DNA from: Polaromonas sp.
Lineage (GTDB): Bacteria; Pseudomonadota; Gammaproteobacteria; Burkholderiales; Burkholderiaceae_C
DNA: 64,000 bases
Direction of reading: 5' to 3'
NCBI RefSeq assembly: GCF_030689685.1
Contig: NZ_JAUYEY010000010.1
Coordinates: forward strand, 33,120-97,119
Shown piece by piece: positions 50,239 to 58,142 of this stretch (position 1 is its first letter; the number at the start of each line of letters is the position of its first letter). Both the position numbers and the translations under genes were made by a program. Under the pieces are notes generated by a model. It did no database searches, was not told the origin of the DNA, and saw nothing but the letters and a program-made list of their open reading frames with translations.

Positions 50239-51021
50239 TCATCGCCCGCCCTTTTTTCTCGCGGCGAACCTGGCACGCGCCGCGACCGCTTCCTCGCTTG
50301 CGACCGCCAGCGCCACCTGGTCGCTCACCATGTAGGAGGCGAGGTGGTTGAGCGCATTGGCGGTGGCGTTGACCGCCTCCTTGCTCATTTTCACCGGTAT
50401 CTCCGGCAGAGCGGCGATACGCGCCGCCAGCATCAAAGCCTCGGCGTACGCCTGGCCATCCGCGACCAGGTACTCGGCCAGGCCGAAATCGACCGCCTCC
50501 CGGCCAGCGAAGCGGTCGCACAGGATGATGAAACGCTTCGCCTTGGCCGGACCCAGCAGCCGCACCAGGCGCGGCAGCGCGCCCCAGCCGAGCGGAATGC
50601 CGATGGCGATTTCAGGCAGCCAGAACCACGCCGATGCGCCGATGATGCGTAAATCGGTCGCCACCGCGAGCGCGGCACCGCCGCCGATGCAATGGCCTTC
50701 AATGGCGCAAATGGTCAGCGCAGGGATGTTTTCCCAGGCCTGGCACATGCGCTCGCCGGTGGATGCCAGCACGCGCCGATCACCCAGACTCTGCTTGTCG
50801 GTATCCCAGCGCTTCAGATCCTTGAGGTCCATGCCGGCGGAAAAGTGTTCGCCCGCAGCGGTGAGGATCACCGCGCGCACCCCGGCTTCGTCGCGCAGCC
50901 GCTCGGCCGTCTGCGTCATGCCGCGCATCAGTTCGATGGAAAAGGCGTTACGCACCTCGGGGCGGTTCAGCCGAACCGTCCAGATTCCATCCTTGGCCTG
51001 TATGTCCACGAGCCGACTCAT
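50239..51021 (-). CDS. Enoyl-CoA hydratase/isomerase (crotonase)
   Basis: 260 residues. Oxyanion motifs LTAAGEHFSAGMDLKDLK and AIEGHCIGGGAALAVATDLRIIGASAWFWLPEIAIGIPLGWGALPRLVRLLG. It stands alone between the convergent acyl-CoA synthetase (38 bp away) and the divergent binding-protein gene. Probably a beta-oxidation or isohexenylglutaconyl-type hydratase of the same locus, but substrate cannot be read. Confidence 0.85.
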   Translation of the reverse strand: MSRLVDIQAKDGIWTVRLNRPEVRNAFSIELMRGMTQTAERLRDEAGVRAVILTAAGEHFSAGMDLKDLKRWDTDKQSLGDRRVLASTGERMCQAWENIPALTICAIEGHCIGGGAALAVATDLRIIGASAWFWLPEIAIGIPLGWGALPRLVRLLGPAKAKRFIILCDRFAGREAVDFGLAEYLVADGQAYAEALMLAARIAALPEIPVKMSKEAVNATANALNHLASYMVSDQVALAVASEEAVAARARFAARKKGGR

Positions 51022-51188
51022 GCTGGTTCCTTTGAGATGGCGGTCGAAGCGGACAAGTATATCGACCGTTAAGTAGTTTCCCTTGCGTAGTTATGCCAGC
51101 TTGACTTTCACCGGTTGGGGTCAAAAATGCAGCATGCGTCGCACCGATTCGCGCTAACAACGGCCCTCTCATTTACAGGAGACTTTCG

Positions 51189-52346
51189 ATGAAGTTCAAA
51201 TCCACACTGGCACTGGCAGCACTGGCACTCGCTGCCGGCTATTCCATGGCCCAACAAGGCGTCAGCAAAACCGAAATCACCCTGGGCTCAATCCAGGATT
51301 TGTCGGGGCCTATCGCAGGTTTTGGCAAGCAGTCACGGCTGGGCATGCTGCTGCGCGTCGATGAGATCAATGAACAAGGCGGCATCAATGGCCGCAAGCT
51401 GAAAATCATTGTGGAAGACTCGGCTTATGACCCGAAAAAAGCCGTTCTGGCGGCGCAGAAGCTGGTCAACCAGGACAAAATTTTCATGATGGTCGGCCAC
51501 ATTGGCACGGCGCAAAACCTGGCCGCGATGCCGGTGCAGTTTGACAAAAACGTCATCAACTTCTTCCCGATCACCGCCGCGCGCGAGATGTACGACCCCT
51601 TCCACAAGCTGAAGTATTCTTTCGCCGCCACCTACTTCGACCAGATGCGCCATGCCGTACCAAAAATGGTCAAAGAAAAAAGCATCAAGAAGGTCTGCAC
51701 CATGTACCAGGACGACGAGTTCGGGCTGGAAGTGATGCGCGGCGGAGAAGCCGGCCTGAAAACCATGGGCATGGAGTTTGCAGAAAAAACATCGTACAAG
51801 CGCGGCGCGACCGATTTTTCGTCGCAGGTTGCGAAGATGAAGGCCGCAGGCTGCGACATGGTGGTGCTTGGCACCATCATCCGTGAAACCATTGGCGCCA
51901 TTGGCGAGTCGCGCAAGACGGGGTTCAACCCGGTGTTTCTCGGCTCCAGTGCCGCCTACACCGACCTGATCCACAAACTGGGCGGCGCGGCCATGAACGG
52001 GCTGTACGCCACCATGACCGTGCAAAACCCGTATCTTGACGAAGCCTCGCAGCCGATCCGCTTCTGGGCCAACAAGTACAAGACCAAGTTCAATGAAGAC
52101 CCCACCGTTTTCTCGGTCTATGGCTACACCATCATCGACGTGTTTGCCAAAGCGGCGCAAAAAGCCGGACCTAACCTGACGACCGACAGTTTCATCAAGG
52201 TCATGGACACGATGACCATTCCACCCGACATGTTTGGCAGCGCACCGTCTACATTTTCGCCAACCAAACGCCTGGGCAGCGATGCTTCTCGTCTGTCACA
52301 AATCACCGATGGAAAATGGAAAGCGGTTTCCGACTACATCAAGTAG
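51189..52346 (+). CDS. Branched-chain amino acid-type ABC substrate-binding protein
   Basis: 385 residues, preceded by AGGAGA. Signal peptide to residue 21 (cleavage after SMA). LivJ-like fold: ITLGSIQDLSGPIAGFGKQSRLGMLLRVDEINEQGGINGRKLKIIVEDSAYDPKKAV. It is the likely periplasmic partner of the livHMGF genes, although separated from them by the synthetase and a crotonase. A strong terminator follows the stop. Confidence 0.9.
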   Translation: MKFKSTLALAALALAAGYSMAQQGVSKTEITLGSIQDLSGPIAGFGKQSRLGMLLRVDEINEQGGINGRKLKIIVEDSAYDPKKAVLAAQKLVNQDKIFMMVGHIGTAQNLAAMPVQFDKNVINFFPITAAREMYDPFHKLKYSFAATYFDQMRHAVPKMVKEKSIKKVCTMYQDDEFGLEVMRGGEAGLKTMGMEFAEKTSYKRGATDFSSQVAKMKAAGCDMVVLGTIIRETIGAIGESRKTGFNPVFLGSSAAYTDLIHKLGGAAMNGLYATMTVQNPYLDEASQPIRFWANKYKTKFNEDPTVFSVYGYTIIDVFAKAAQKAGPNLTTDSFIKVMDTMTIPPDMFGSAPSTFSPTKRLGSDASRLSQITDGKWKAVSDYIK

Positions 52347-52364
52347 TCGGCTTGCAAGGGATCA

Positions 52365-52390
52365 AAAAGCCACCTTCGGGTGGCTTTTTT
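52365..52390. terminator. Rho-independent terminator after the binding-protein gene
   Basis: Stem GCCACC (52369-52374), loop TTCG, stem GGTGGC (52379-52384), then six T. The A-run before the stem makes it usable on both strands. It overlaps the stop codon of the convergent thioesterase gene by one base. Confidence 0.9.
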
Positions 52391-52884
52391 CATGACACGA
52401 TGTAAGCGCCCGCCCCGGTGGACAGCAGCTTGCCGTCGGCACCCAAAAACTCCATGCGCGTACTGGCCACACGCGAACCCAGGCGCATGACCTCGGCGCG
52501 CAGCTCGAAGTATTCGCCAATGCCCGGACGCAAGTAGTCCACACGCAGATCGATGGTGCCGAGCTTGCTGAAACGCTGCAGGCGTTGCAGCGGCGACTCG
52601 TCCATGTGGCGTGCACCTATGGCGGCCATCACGGCCAGACCACCCATGGCGTCCAGGCCGGCGCTGATGACGCCGCCGTGGATGCGGTTTTGTGCGTAGT
52701 GGCCTACCAGTTGGTCGGTCATTGTGATGCGCCCCGCGACACGCGCCGGCAACAGCAAGGTGATTTTCAGGCCCAGCACGCGGTTGAACACGATTTTTTC
52801 TTCAAACAACGTTTTTAGCCCGGCAATAAATTCGGGCTCGAATTCTGTGGGTGCTGCGGCAGGGAGCGGTGGTGTTGGCGTCAT
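52390..52884 (-). CDS. PaaI-type hotdog thioesterase
   Basis: 164 residues from MTPTPPLPAAAP, overlapping the acyl-CoA dehydrogenase by 4 bp; a longer frame to 53088 is a readthrough of that gene. Hotdog motifs: QNRIHGGVISAGLDAMGGLAVMAAIGAR and IDLRVDYLRPGIGEYFELRAEVMRLGSRVASTRMEF. Likely cleaves CoA esters from the pathway, freeing CoA. Last gene of the minus-strand atu-like operon. Confidence 0.87.
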   Translation of the reverse strand: MTPTPPLPAAAPTEFEPEFIAGLKTLFEEKIVFNRVLGLKITLLLPARVAGRITMTDQLVGHYAQNRIHGGVISAGLDAMGGLAVMAAIGARHMDESPLQRLQRFSKLGTIDLRVDYLRPGIGEYFELRAEVMRLGSRVASTRMEFLGADGKLLSTGAGAYIVS

Positions 52885-54098
52885 AGTCCCAATTGTCGTG
52901 CAGCCAAGTCTTTCATGATCTCTTCGGCGCCGCCGCCAATCATCATGACCTTGACTTCGCGGTAAATGCGCTCGCTTTTGGTGCCGCGCATAAAACCCAT
53001 GCCGCCCAAGATTTGCACCGCCTGGTCGGCACAGAACTGCATGGTTTGCGTCGCGTGGTTCTTGAGCATGCAGACCTGTGCCACCCACTCAGCGCCCTGG
53101 TCACCGGCGTCAGCCCGGTCCGCCAGCGCCTCCACCCAGGCCTGGGTAGAAGCGATGCGCATCTGCATGTCCACCAGCTTGTGCCGGATCACCTGCTTGT
53201 CGGTCAGCAGGCTGCCAAAGGTTTTGCGCTGGCGCGCCCAGTCCAGCGCCTCGTCATAACAGGCCTGGGCAAATCCCAGCGCCCCAGCCGACATCGCCAG
53301 GCGCTCGCCGTTGAAGTTGCCCATGATGATCTTGAAGCCGCCGCCCTCCTCGCCCAACAGGTGGCTGGCCGGCACACGCACGCCGTCAAAACGCAGGTGC
53401 GCGGTGTCAGAGCACCACCAGCCCATTTTTTGAAGCGCACTGCGGGACAGACCGGGGCTGTTGCCTGGAACCAGGATCATGGAAATGCCGCCCGCACCTT
53501 TGGCGCCGCCGGGCCGCCCCAAGGCGCCAACGCCCCCCTGGGGGGCAGCGAAGCGTGGGGGCTCTATTTCACCGGTGCGCACCGCCACCGTGATGTAGTC
53601 GGCACGCATGCCCGAGGTGATGAAGACCTTCTCGCCATCCAGCACATAGTCCGCACCGTCGCGCCGTGCGGTGGTGCGCAGGGCCGCTACGTCAGAGCCG
53701 CCGCCCGGCTCGGTGATCGCCAGCGCAGCGATTTTTTCACCACGCAGCACTGCCGGAATCACGGCCTGCTGCAAAGCCCCGGTCCCGTGGTGCAAGACCG
53801 GCGGCAGGCCAATGTTGTGCGAAAACAGACTGGCCAGCACGCCACCGCTGCCGCCGTAACGGCACAGCGCCAGCGTCATCGCATTGCGCAAGCGCCATGA
53901 AGCCGGTGTGCCGCCCAGCGCCTCGGGATAACCCAGAGCCAGCAGGCCCAGTTCAGCCGCCTGGCGGTACAGCGCGCGCGGAAACTCGCCGGCATCGTCC
54001 CACTGGCTCACATGCGGCGCAATCTCGCGCTGGGCAAACCGTTGGACCGATTCACTGATACCGGCCAGAGCCTCCAGGTCAAAGGGCGGCGGCGTCAT
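52881..54098 (-). CDS. Acyl-CoA dehydrogenase with repeat-encoded insertion
   Basis: 405 residues. Motifs: ALAITEPGGGSDVAALRTTA (FAD/substrate loop), GEKVFITSGMRADYITVAVRTG, RKTFGSLLTDKQVIRHKLVDMQ, and the C-terminal QILGGMGFMRGTKSERIYREVK with the catalytic-region R-x-Y-R-E. Between residues 179 and 198 an extra segment, EPPRFAAPQGGVGALGRPGG, comes from a family C repeat, in a loop where relatives go straight to GPGAGGIS. AtuD/citronellyl-CoA dehydrogenase-like by context. Confidence 0.9.
   Translation of the reverse strand: MTPPPFDLEALAGISESVQRFAQREIAPHVSQWDDAGEFPRALYRQAAELGLLALGYPEALGGTPASWRLRNAMTLALCRYGGSGGVLASLFSHNIGLPPVLHHGTGALQQAVIPAVLRGEKIAALAITEPGGGSDVAALRTTARRDGADYVLDGEKVFITSGMRADYITVAVRTGEIEPPRFAAPQGGVGALGRPGGAKGAGGISMILVPGNSPGLSRSALQKMGWWCSDTAHLRFDGVRVPASHLLGEEGGGFKIIMGNFNGERLAMSAGALGFAQACYDEALDWARQRKTFGSLLTDKQVIRHKLVDMQMRIASTQAWVEALADRADAGDQGAEWVAQVCMLKNHATQTMQFCADQAVQILGGMGFMRGTKSERIYREVKVMMIGGGAEEIMKDLAARQLGL
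53506..53564 (-). repeat. Dispersed repeat family C inside the acyl-CoA dehydrogenase gene
   Basis: CCGGGCCGCCCCAAGGCGCC, then GCCCCCCTGGGGGGCAGCGA. In frame on the minus strand; encodes a Gly/Pro-rich loop. Confidence 0.75.
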
Positions 54099-56074
54099 GC
54101 TTCAAACCTCAGCAGCACCTGGCCGGTCGCGGTCTGCTGGCCAGGTGCCACCTCCACCGCCGCGACAACCGCATCACGCGTGGCACACACCGCGTGTTCC
54201 AGCTTCATCGATTCGATCACCAGCAAGGTGTCGCCACGCTGGACCTTCGCACCAGCCGCTACCTTGACGGCCAGCAGCTTGCCGTTGAACGGCGCCCGCA
54301 ACTCGCTCGCGCGGCTGGCCGATGTCGGCCCGGCAGTCGGCTCGAAACTCGCGTCCCTGAGCCAAACATCGATGGCGCCGACCTGCACATGCCAGCGCCC
54401 GTCTGCCACGCGGCAAGCCTGTACGGTGCTGCCCAGACCATCGACCGTGACAAACATCTGGCCGTTGCCGCCCCGCACACAGCTCGCCGTGTGTTGCCGC
54501 GAACTGGATGAAACCGTCAGCAGGCCCTGGCCAATTTCCGTCACGTTGATCGCCAGCACCTGCTCGCCGTGCAGCACGCGCAAGGTTTTGGCAAACGGGC
54601 AGGGCAAGGCCCGCGCTGCACCGAGCCCGCTGCCGAAGTGCATGCCAAGCGCGGCAGGCAACACAACCTCCGCCTGCTGCGCCCGCAGGGTCTGGCGAAT
54701 CGCATCACCGTGCTCGGCCAGGAAGGGAATCAGCGCCTGACCGGCTTTAAACACCGGGTGCGCCAGACAGGCTGCAAGAAAAGCGCGGTTGGTGGGCACG
54801 CCCAGCACCTGCGTGCCAGCCAGCGCGGCAATCATCTTCTCAATCGCTTCGCTGCGGCTGGCGCCGTGAACAATGAGTTTGCCGAGCATGGAGTCGTAGT
54901 ACGGCGCGACCTCCCCCCCGGACTGCAGGGCGTGGTCAAAACGCGGAACCCTCACCCCAGCCCTCTCCCAGGGGGAGAGGGTGCCAAGAGCTGGCTCGCG
55001 GAAATGCATCAGCGTGCCGGTGTGCGGCGTGAAGTCTTCGTCCTCGGCGCAGAGGCGCACCTCGATCACATGGCCGTTGAACCTCACTTCGTCCTGGCGC
55101 AGCGGCAACGGCTCGCCCTGCGCGATGCGGAGTTGCCACTCGACCAGATCCAGCCCGGTTACTGCCTCAGTCACCGGATGCTCGACCTGCAGTCGGGTGT
55201 TCATCTCCATCAAAAAGAACTCGCCCTGCTCATTGAGCAAAAATTCCACCGTACCCGCACCCACATACCCGGCCGCCTGCGCCAATGCCACTGCACAAGC
55301 ACCCATGCGCTCGCGCAAAGCCGCATCCACCGCCGGACTAGGCGACTCCTCGATCAGCTTCTGGTGGCGCCGCTGAACCGAGCAATCACGCTCCCCCAGA
55401 TGGATGCAATGGCCCTGTGTATCGGCAAACACCTGCACCTCGACATGGCGCGGGCTCAAGAGCGCGCGTTCCAGCAGCAACTCGCCGCTGCCGAAAGACG
55501 ATAAGGCTTCGGAACGGGCACTGTCCAGCGCAGCCTGCAGCCCGTTGGCCTGCGTCACCCGGCGCATGCCGCGCCCGCCACCGCCGGCCGTGGCCTTGAC
55601 CATGAGCGGATAGCCTACTTTTGCGGCCTCGGCCACCAGCCGGTCATTCGACTGATCGTGGCCCTGGTAGCCCGGCAGGCAGGGCACGTTTTTCGCCAGC
55701 GCGAGCTGCTTGGCGGCAGCCTTGTTGCCGAGCGCGCGTATCGCTTCTGGCGGCGGGCCGACCCAGACCAGGCCGGCGTCCAGCACCGCCTGCGCAAAGT
55801 CGGCGTTTTCGCTCAGGAAGCCGTAGCCCGGATGCACCGCATCGGCGCCGCTGGCCTTGGCAGCGGCCAGCAACTTGTCGATGCGCAGATAGGTATCGAC
55901 CGACGCATTGCCAACTAGCGCCACCGCGCTGCCGGCTTCACGCACATGCAGGGCCTGTGCATCGGCATCGGAATACACTGCCACCGTGGTCATGCCCAGG
56001 CGATGCGCTGTGCGCAGGATGCGGCGCGCGATCTCGCCGCGGTTGGCGATCAGCAGGCGTGTGATGGGCCTCAT
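54095..56074 (-). CDS. atuF: Acyl-CoA carboxylase biotin-carboxylase subunit, AtuF-like
   Basis: 659 residues from MRPITRLLIANRGEIARRIL; a longer reading to 56164 is unsupported. Biotin carboxylase domain (ATP-grasp GGGGRGMRRV, EMNTRLQVEHPVTEAVTGLDLVEWQ), BT-like middle part, and a C-terminal biotinyl domain with ESMKLEHAV whose Lys carries biotin. Residues about 362-375 (GTLSPWERAGVRVP) are encoded by a family B repeat near the end of the carboxylase domain. With the transferase at 58143 it forms a geranyl-CoA- or methylcrotonyl-CoA-type carboxylase; atuA favours geranyl-CoA. Confidence 0.88.
   Translation of the reverse strand: MRPITRLLIANRGEIARRILRTAHRLGMTTVAVYSDADAQALHVREAGSAVALVGNASVDTYLRIDKLLAAAKASGADAVHPGYGFLSENADFAQAVLDAGLVWVGPPPEAIRALGNKAAAKQLALAKNVPCLPGYQGHDQSNDRLVAEAAKVGYPLMVKATAGGGGRGMRRVTQANGLQAALDSARSEALSSFGSGELLLERALLSPRHVEVQVFADTQGHCIHLGERDCSVQRRHQKLIEESPSPAVDAALRERMGACAVALAQAAGYVGAGTVEFLLNEQGEFFLMEMNTRLQVEHPVTEAVTGLDLVEWQLRIAQGEPLPLRQDEVRFNGHVIEVRLCAEDEDFTPHTGTLMHFREPALGTLSPWERAGVRVPRFDHALQSGGEVAPYYDSMLGKLIVHGASRSEAIEKMIAALAGTQVLGVPTNRAFLAACLAHPVFKAGQALIPFLAEHGDAIRQTLRAQQAEVVLPAALGMHFGSGLGAARALPCPFAKTLRVLHGEQVLAINVTEIGQGLLTVSSSSRQHTASCVRGGNGQMFVTVDGLGSTVQACRVADGRWHVQVGAIDVWLRDASFEPTAGPTSASRASELRAPFNGKLLAVKVAAGAKVQRGDTLLVIESMKLEHAVCATRDAVVAAVEVAPGQQTATGQVLLRFEA
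54949..54990 (-). repeat. Dispersed repeat family B inside the carboxylase gene
   Basis: CCCTCACCCCAGCCCTCTCC then CAGGGGGAGAGGG, in frame, next to HALQSGGEVAPYYDSMLGKL of the biotin carboxylase. Confidence 0.8.
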
Positions 56075-56129
56075 TGGATAAGCTTCACTCTGCGAGTTGC
56101 GGTATTCGCCTTCGGAACGGCCGGGCGGC

Positions 56130-56930
56130 TCATGCCGCCCACCCCGGCTTGCGCTTGCCGGCAAATGCCGCCAGACCTTCAGCCGCCTCCGGGCTGCGCA
56201 AATTTGCTACAAATTTAATAGCTGCTTGCACAGACAGGTCATGGGCTACAGGCCTATTTAGCATGTAAAGCAAGGCCTTGGTATGGGCCACGGCACCGGG
56301 GGCGGCGCGGCGCAGGACGCGGATGCGCTGCGTCACCGCAGCCTGCAAATCAGCGGCGACCTCATCGACGAGACCCAGCGCCAGCGCCTGGTCTGCGGCG
56401 AGTTTTTCGCCAGACAGCAGCAGCCGGCGTGCCGCGCGGTCGCCGAGCCGGCGGTGAACAAAGGCGGCGATCTGGGCCGGCACCACACCCAGCGTGACTT
56501 CAGGCGCCGCAAACACCGCCGTTGGCGTGGCCAGCACAAAGTCGGCGCAGCATACCAGGCCCAGGCCGCCACCCATGGCCGGGCCATCGACGGCGACCAG
56601 CAGCATCTGCGGTAAGGCGCACAGCGCGGTCAGCAGCGCACCGAAACCGGCATTCATCGCGATCAGCGGGTCGGCCTGGCCGGCAGGCAAGGCCTGGCCT
56701 ATCGAGGCGGCGAAACCACCGAGGCTGCCGCCAGCGCAAAACGCACCGCCACTGCCCTGCAGCACCACAAACCGCACGGTGTTGTCGGCAGCAACACGCT
56801 CGCAGGCCTGGCGCAACGCGGCCACCACCTCGTCCGTCAAGGCATTGCGCGTGGCCGGGTCATTCAGCGTCCAGCACTCGACCTCGCCGGTGCGGGTGAT
56901 CTGCAGCTTGTCGGTCAGGTTGCCGTCCAT
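56130..56930 (-). CDS. Enoyl-CoA hydratase, AtuE-like, with repeat-encoded C-terminal insertion
   Basis: 266 residues from MDGNLTDKLQITRTG; its start shares one base with the stop of the dehydrogenase upstream. Oxyanion motifs VLQGSGGAFCAGGSLGGF and VAVDGPAMGGGLGLVCCADFVLATPTAVFAAPEVTLGVVPAQIAAFV. Residues about 223-243, NRPVAHDLSVQAAIKF, come from a family A repeat, before the last helix RSPEAAEGLAAFAGKRKPGW. By position it would be isohexenylglutaconyl-CoA hydratase of the terpene route; a methylglutaconyl-CoA hydratase is the alternative. Confidence 0.85.
   Translation of the reverse strand: MDGNLTDKLQITRTGEVECWTLNDPATRNALTDEVVAALRQACERVAADNTVRFVVLQGSGGAFCAGGSLGGFAASIGQALPAGQADPLIAMNAGFGALLTALCALPQMLLVAVDGPAMGGGLGLVCCADFVLATPTAVFAAPEVTLGVVPAQIAAFVHRRLGDRAARRLLLSGEKLAADQALALGLVDEVAADLQAAVTQRIRVLRRAAPGAVAHTKALLYMLNRPVAHDLSVQAAIKFVANLRSPEAAEGLAAFAGKRKPGWAA
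56204..56262 (-). repeat. Dispersed repeat family A inside the hydratase gene
   Basis: TAATAGCTGCTTGCAC, then GGTCATGGGCTACAGGCCTAT. In frame on the minus strand, encoding RPVAHDLSVQAAIK; the copy at 58940 encodes the related RPLAHTTRAQAAIN in another gene. Confidence 0.85.
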
Positions 56931-58108
56931 CAGGCTGCGGGCTTCCGGGTTTTGGACAAGCCCATGGTTTTGGCAATGATGCCCATCATCACCTCGTCGG
57001 CGCCGCCGCCTATGGACGCCAGCCGGCCGTCGCGGTACATGCGCGCCACCTTGTTCTCCCAGGTGTAGCCCATGCCACCCCAGAACTGCAGGCAGGTGTC
57101 GGGCACCAGGCGGTTCAGGCGCCCGGCCTTGAGCTTGGCCATCGACGCCAGTTCGGTCACGTCCTGGCCCTGCACATACAGCTCGCAGGCACGGTAGGTC
57201 ATGGCGCGCAGGCTTTCGACCTCGGTTTTCATCTCGGCCAGCTTGAACTGCACCCACTGCTGGTCCGCCAGCGTGGCGCCAAACAGCTTGCGCTCGTGCG
57301 CCCACTCCACCGTCCAGGCCACACAATTGCCCAGCGACTGTAGGCAACTGGCTGCGGCCCAAAGCCGCTCTTCCTGAAACTGCATCATCTGGTACATAAA
57401 GCCCGAGCCTTCGGCACCAATCCGGTTGTGTTGCGGCACTCGCACCTCGTCAAAATAAATCAGACCGGTGTCGCTGGCGTTCATACCTATCTTCTTGATC
57501 TTTTTGCCGACCTCAATACCCTTGCGCAGTTTGCCCTTGTCACGCATGGGCACCATCACCAGGCTCTTGTTTTTGTGTTGCGGCCCGTCGCCGGTGTTGA
57601 CCAGCATGCACATCCAGTCGGCCTGCAGACTGTTGGTGATCCACATCTTCTGGCCGGTGATCACATAATCGCCTGCGTCTTTGCGCGCATGGCTTTTGAT
57701 GGCCGCCACGTCGCTGCCGGCGCCCGGCTCACTCACGCCTATGCAGCCAACCGTGTCGCCGGTTATCGCCGGCGCCAGGAACTCGCGCTTGAGTTCATCG
57801 CTGCCGAAGCGTGCCAGCGCCGGCGTGCACATGTCGGTCTGCACACCGATGGCCATCGGCACGCCGCCGCAATCGATATGGCCCAGCGCCTCGGCCATCG
57901 CCACGCCGTAGGAATAGTCCAGGCCCGCGCCGCCGTATTCCTCGGGCTTGGTCAGACCCAGCAGGCCAAGATTGCCGAGTTTTTTGAAAACTTCATGTGC
58001 GGGAAAAATTTCAGCCGCCTCCCACTCGTCCACATGCGGGTTGATTTCGGCGTCTATGAAGCGCTTGAGGGTTTTCTGGATTTCGAGGTGTTCGTGGGTG
58101 TATTGCAT
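56930..58108 (-). CDS. Acyl-CoA dehydrogenase, AtuD-like
   Basis: 392 residues from MQYTHEHLEIQKTLKRFID; extension to 58249 has no homology. Motifs: GCIGVSEPGAGSDVAAIKSHARK, VITGQKMWITNSLQADWMCML, ERLWAAASCLQSLGNCVAWTVEWAHERKLFGATLADQQWVQFKLAEM, and QFWGGMGYTWENKVARMYRDGRLASIGGGADEVM. Flavoenzyme oxidising an acyl-CoA at C2-C3, probably citronellyl-CoA or a related branched ester. It lies between the carboxyltransferase (34 bp) and the hydratase, in atu-like order. Confidence 0.9.
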   Translation of the reverse strand: MQYTHEHLEIQKTLKRFIDAEINPHVDEWEAAEIFPAHEVFKKLGNLGLLGLTKPEEYGGAGLDYSYGVAMAEALGHIDCGGVPMAIGVQTDMCTPALARFGSDELKREFLAPAITGDTVGCIGVSEPGAGSDVAAIKSHARKDAGDYVITGQKMWITNSLQADWMCMLVNTGDGPQHKNKSLVMVPMRDKGKLRKGIEVGKKIKKIGMNASDTGLIYFDEVRVPQHNRIGAEGSGFMYQMMQFQEERLWAAASCLQSLGNCVAWTVEWAHERKLFGATLADQQWVQFKLAEMKTEVESLRAMTYRACELYVQGQDVTELASMAKLKAGRLNRLVPDTCLQFWGGMGYTWENKVARMYRDGRLASIGGGADEVMMGIIAKTMGLSKTRKPAA

Positions 58109-58142
58109 GGTTTTGTCTCCTGATATTTTTGTCGCTGCCGCT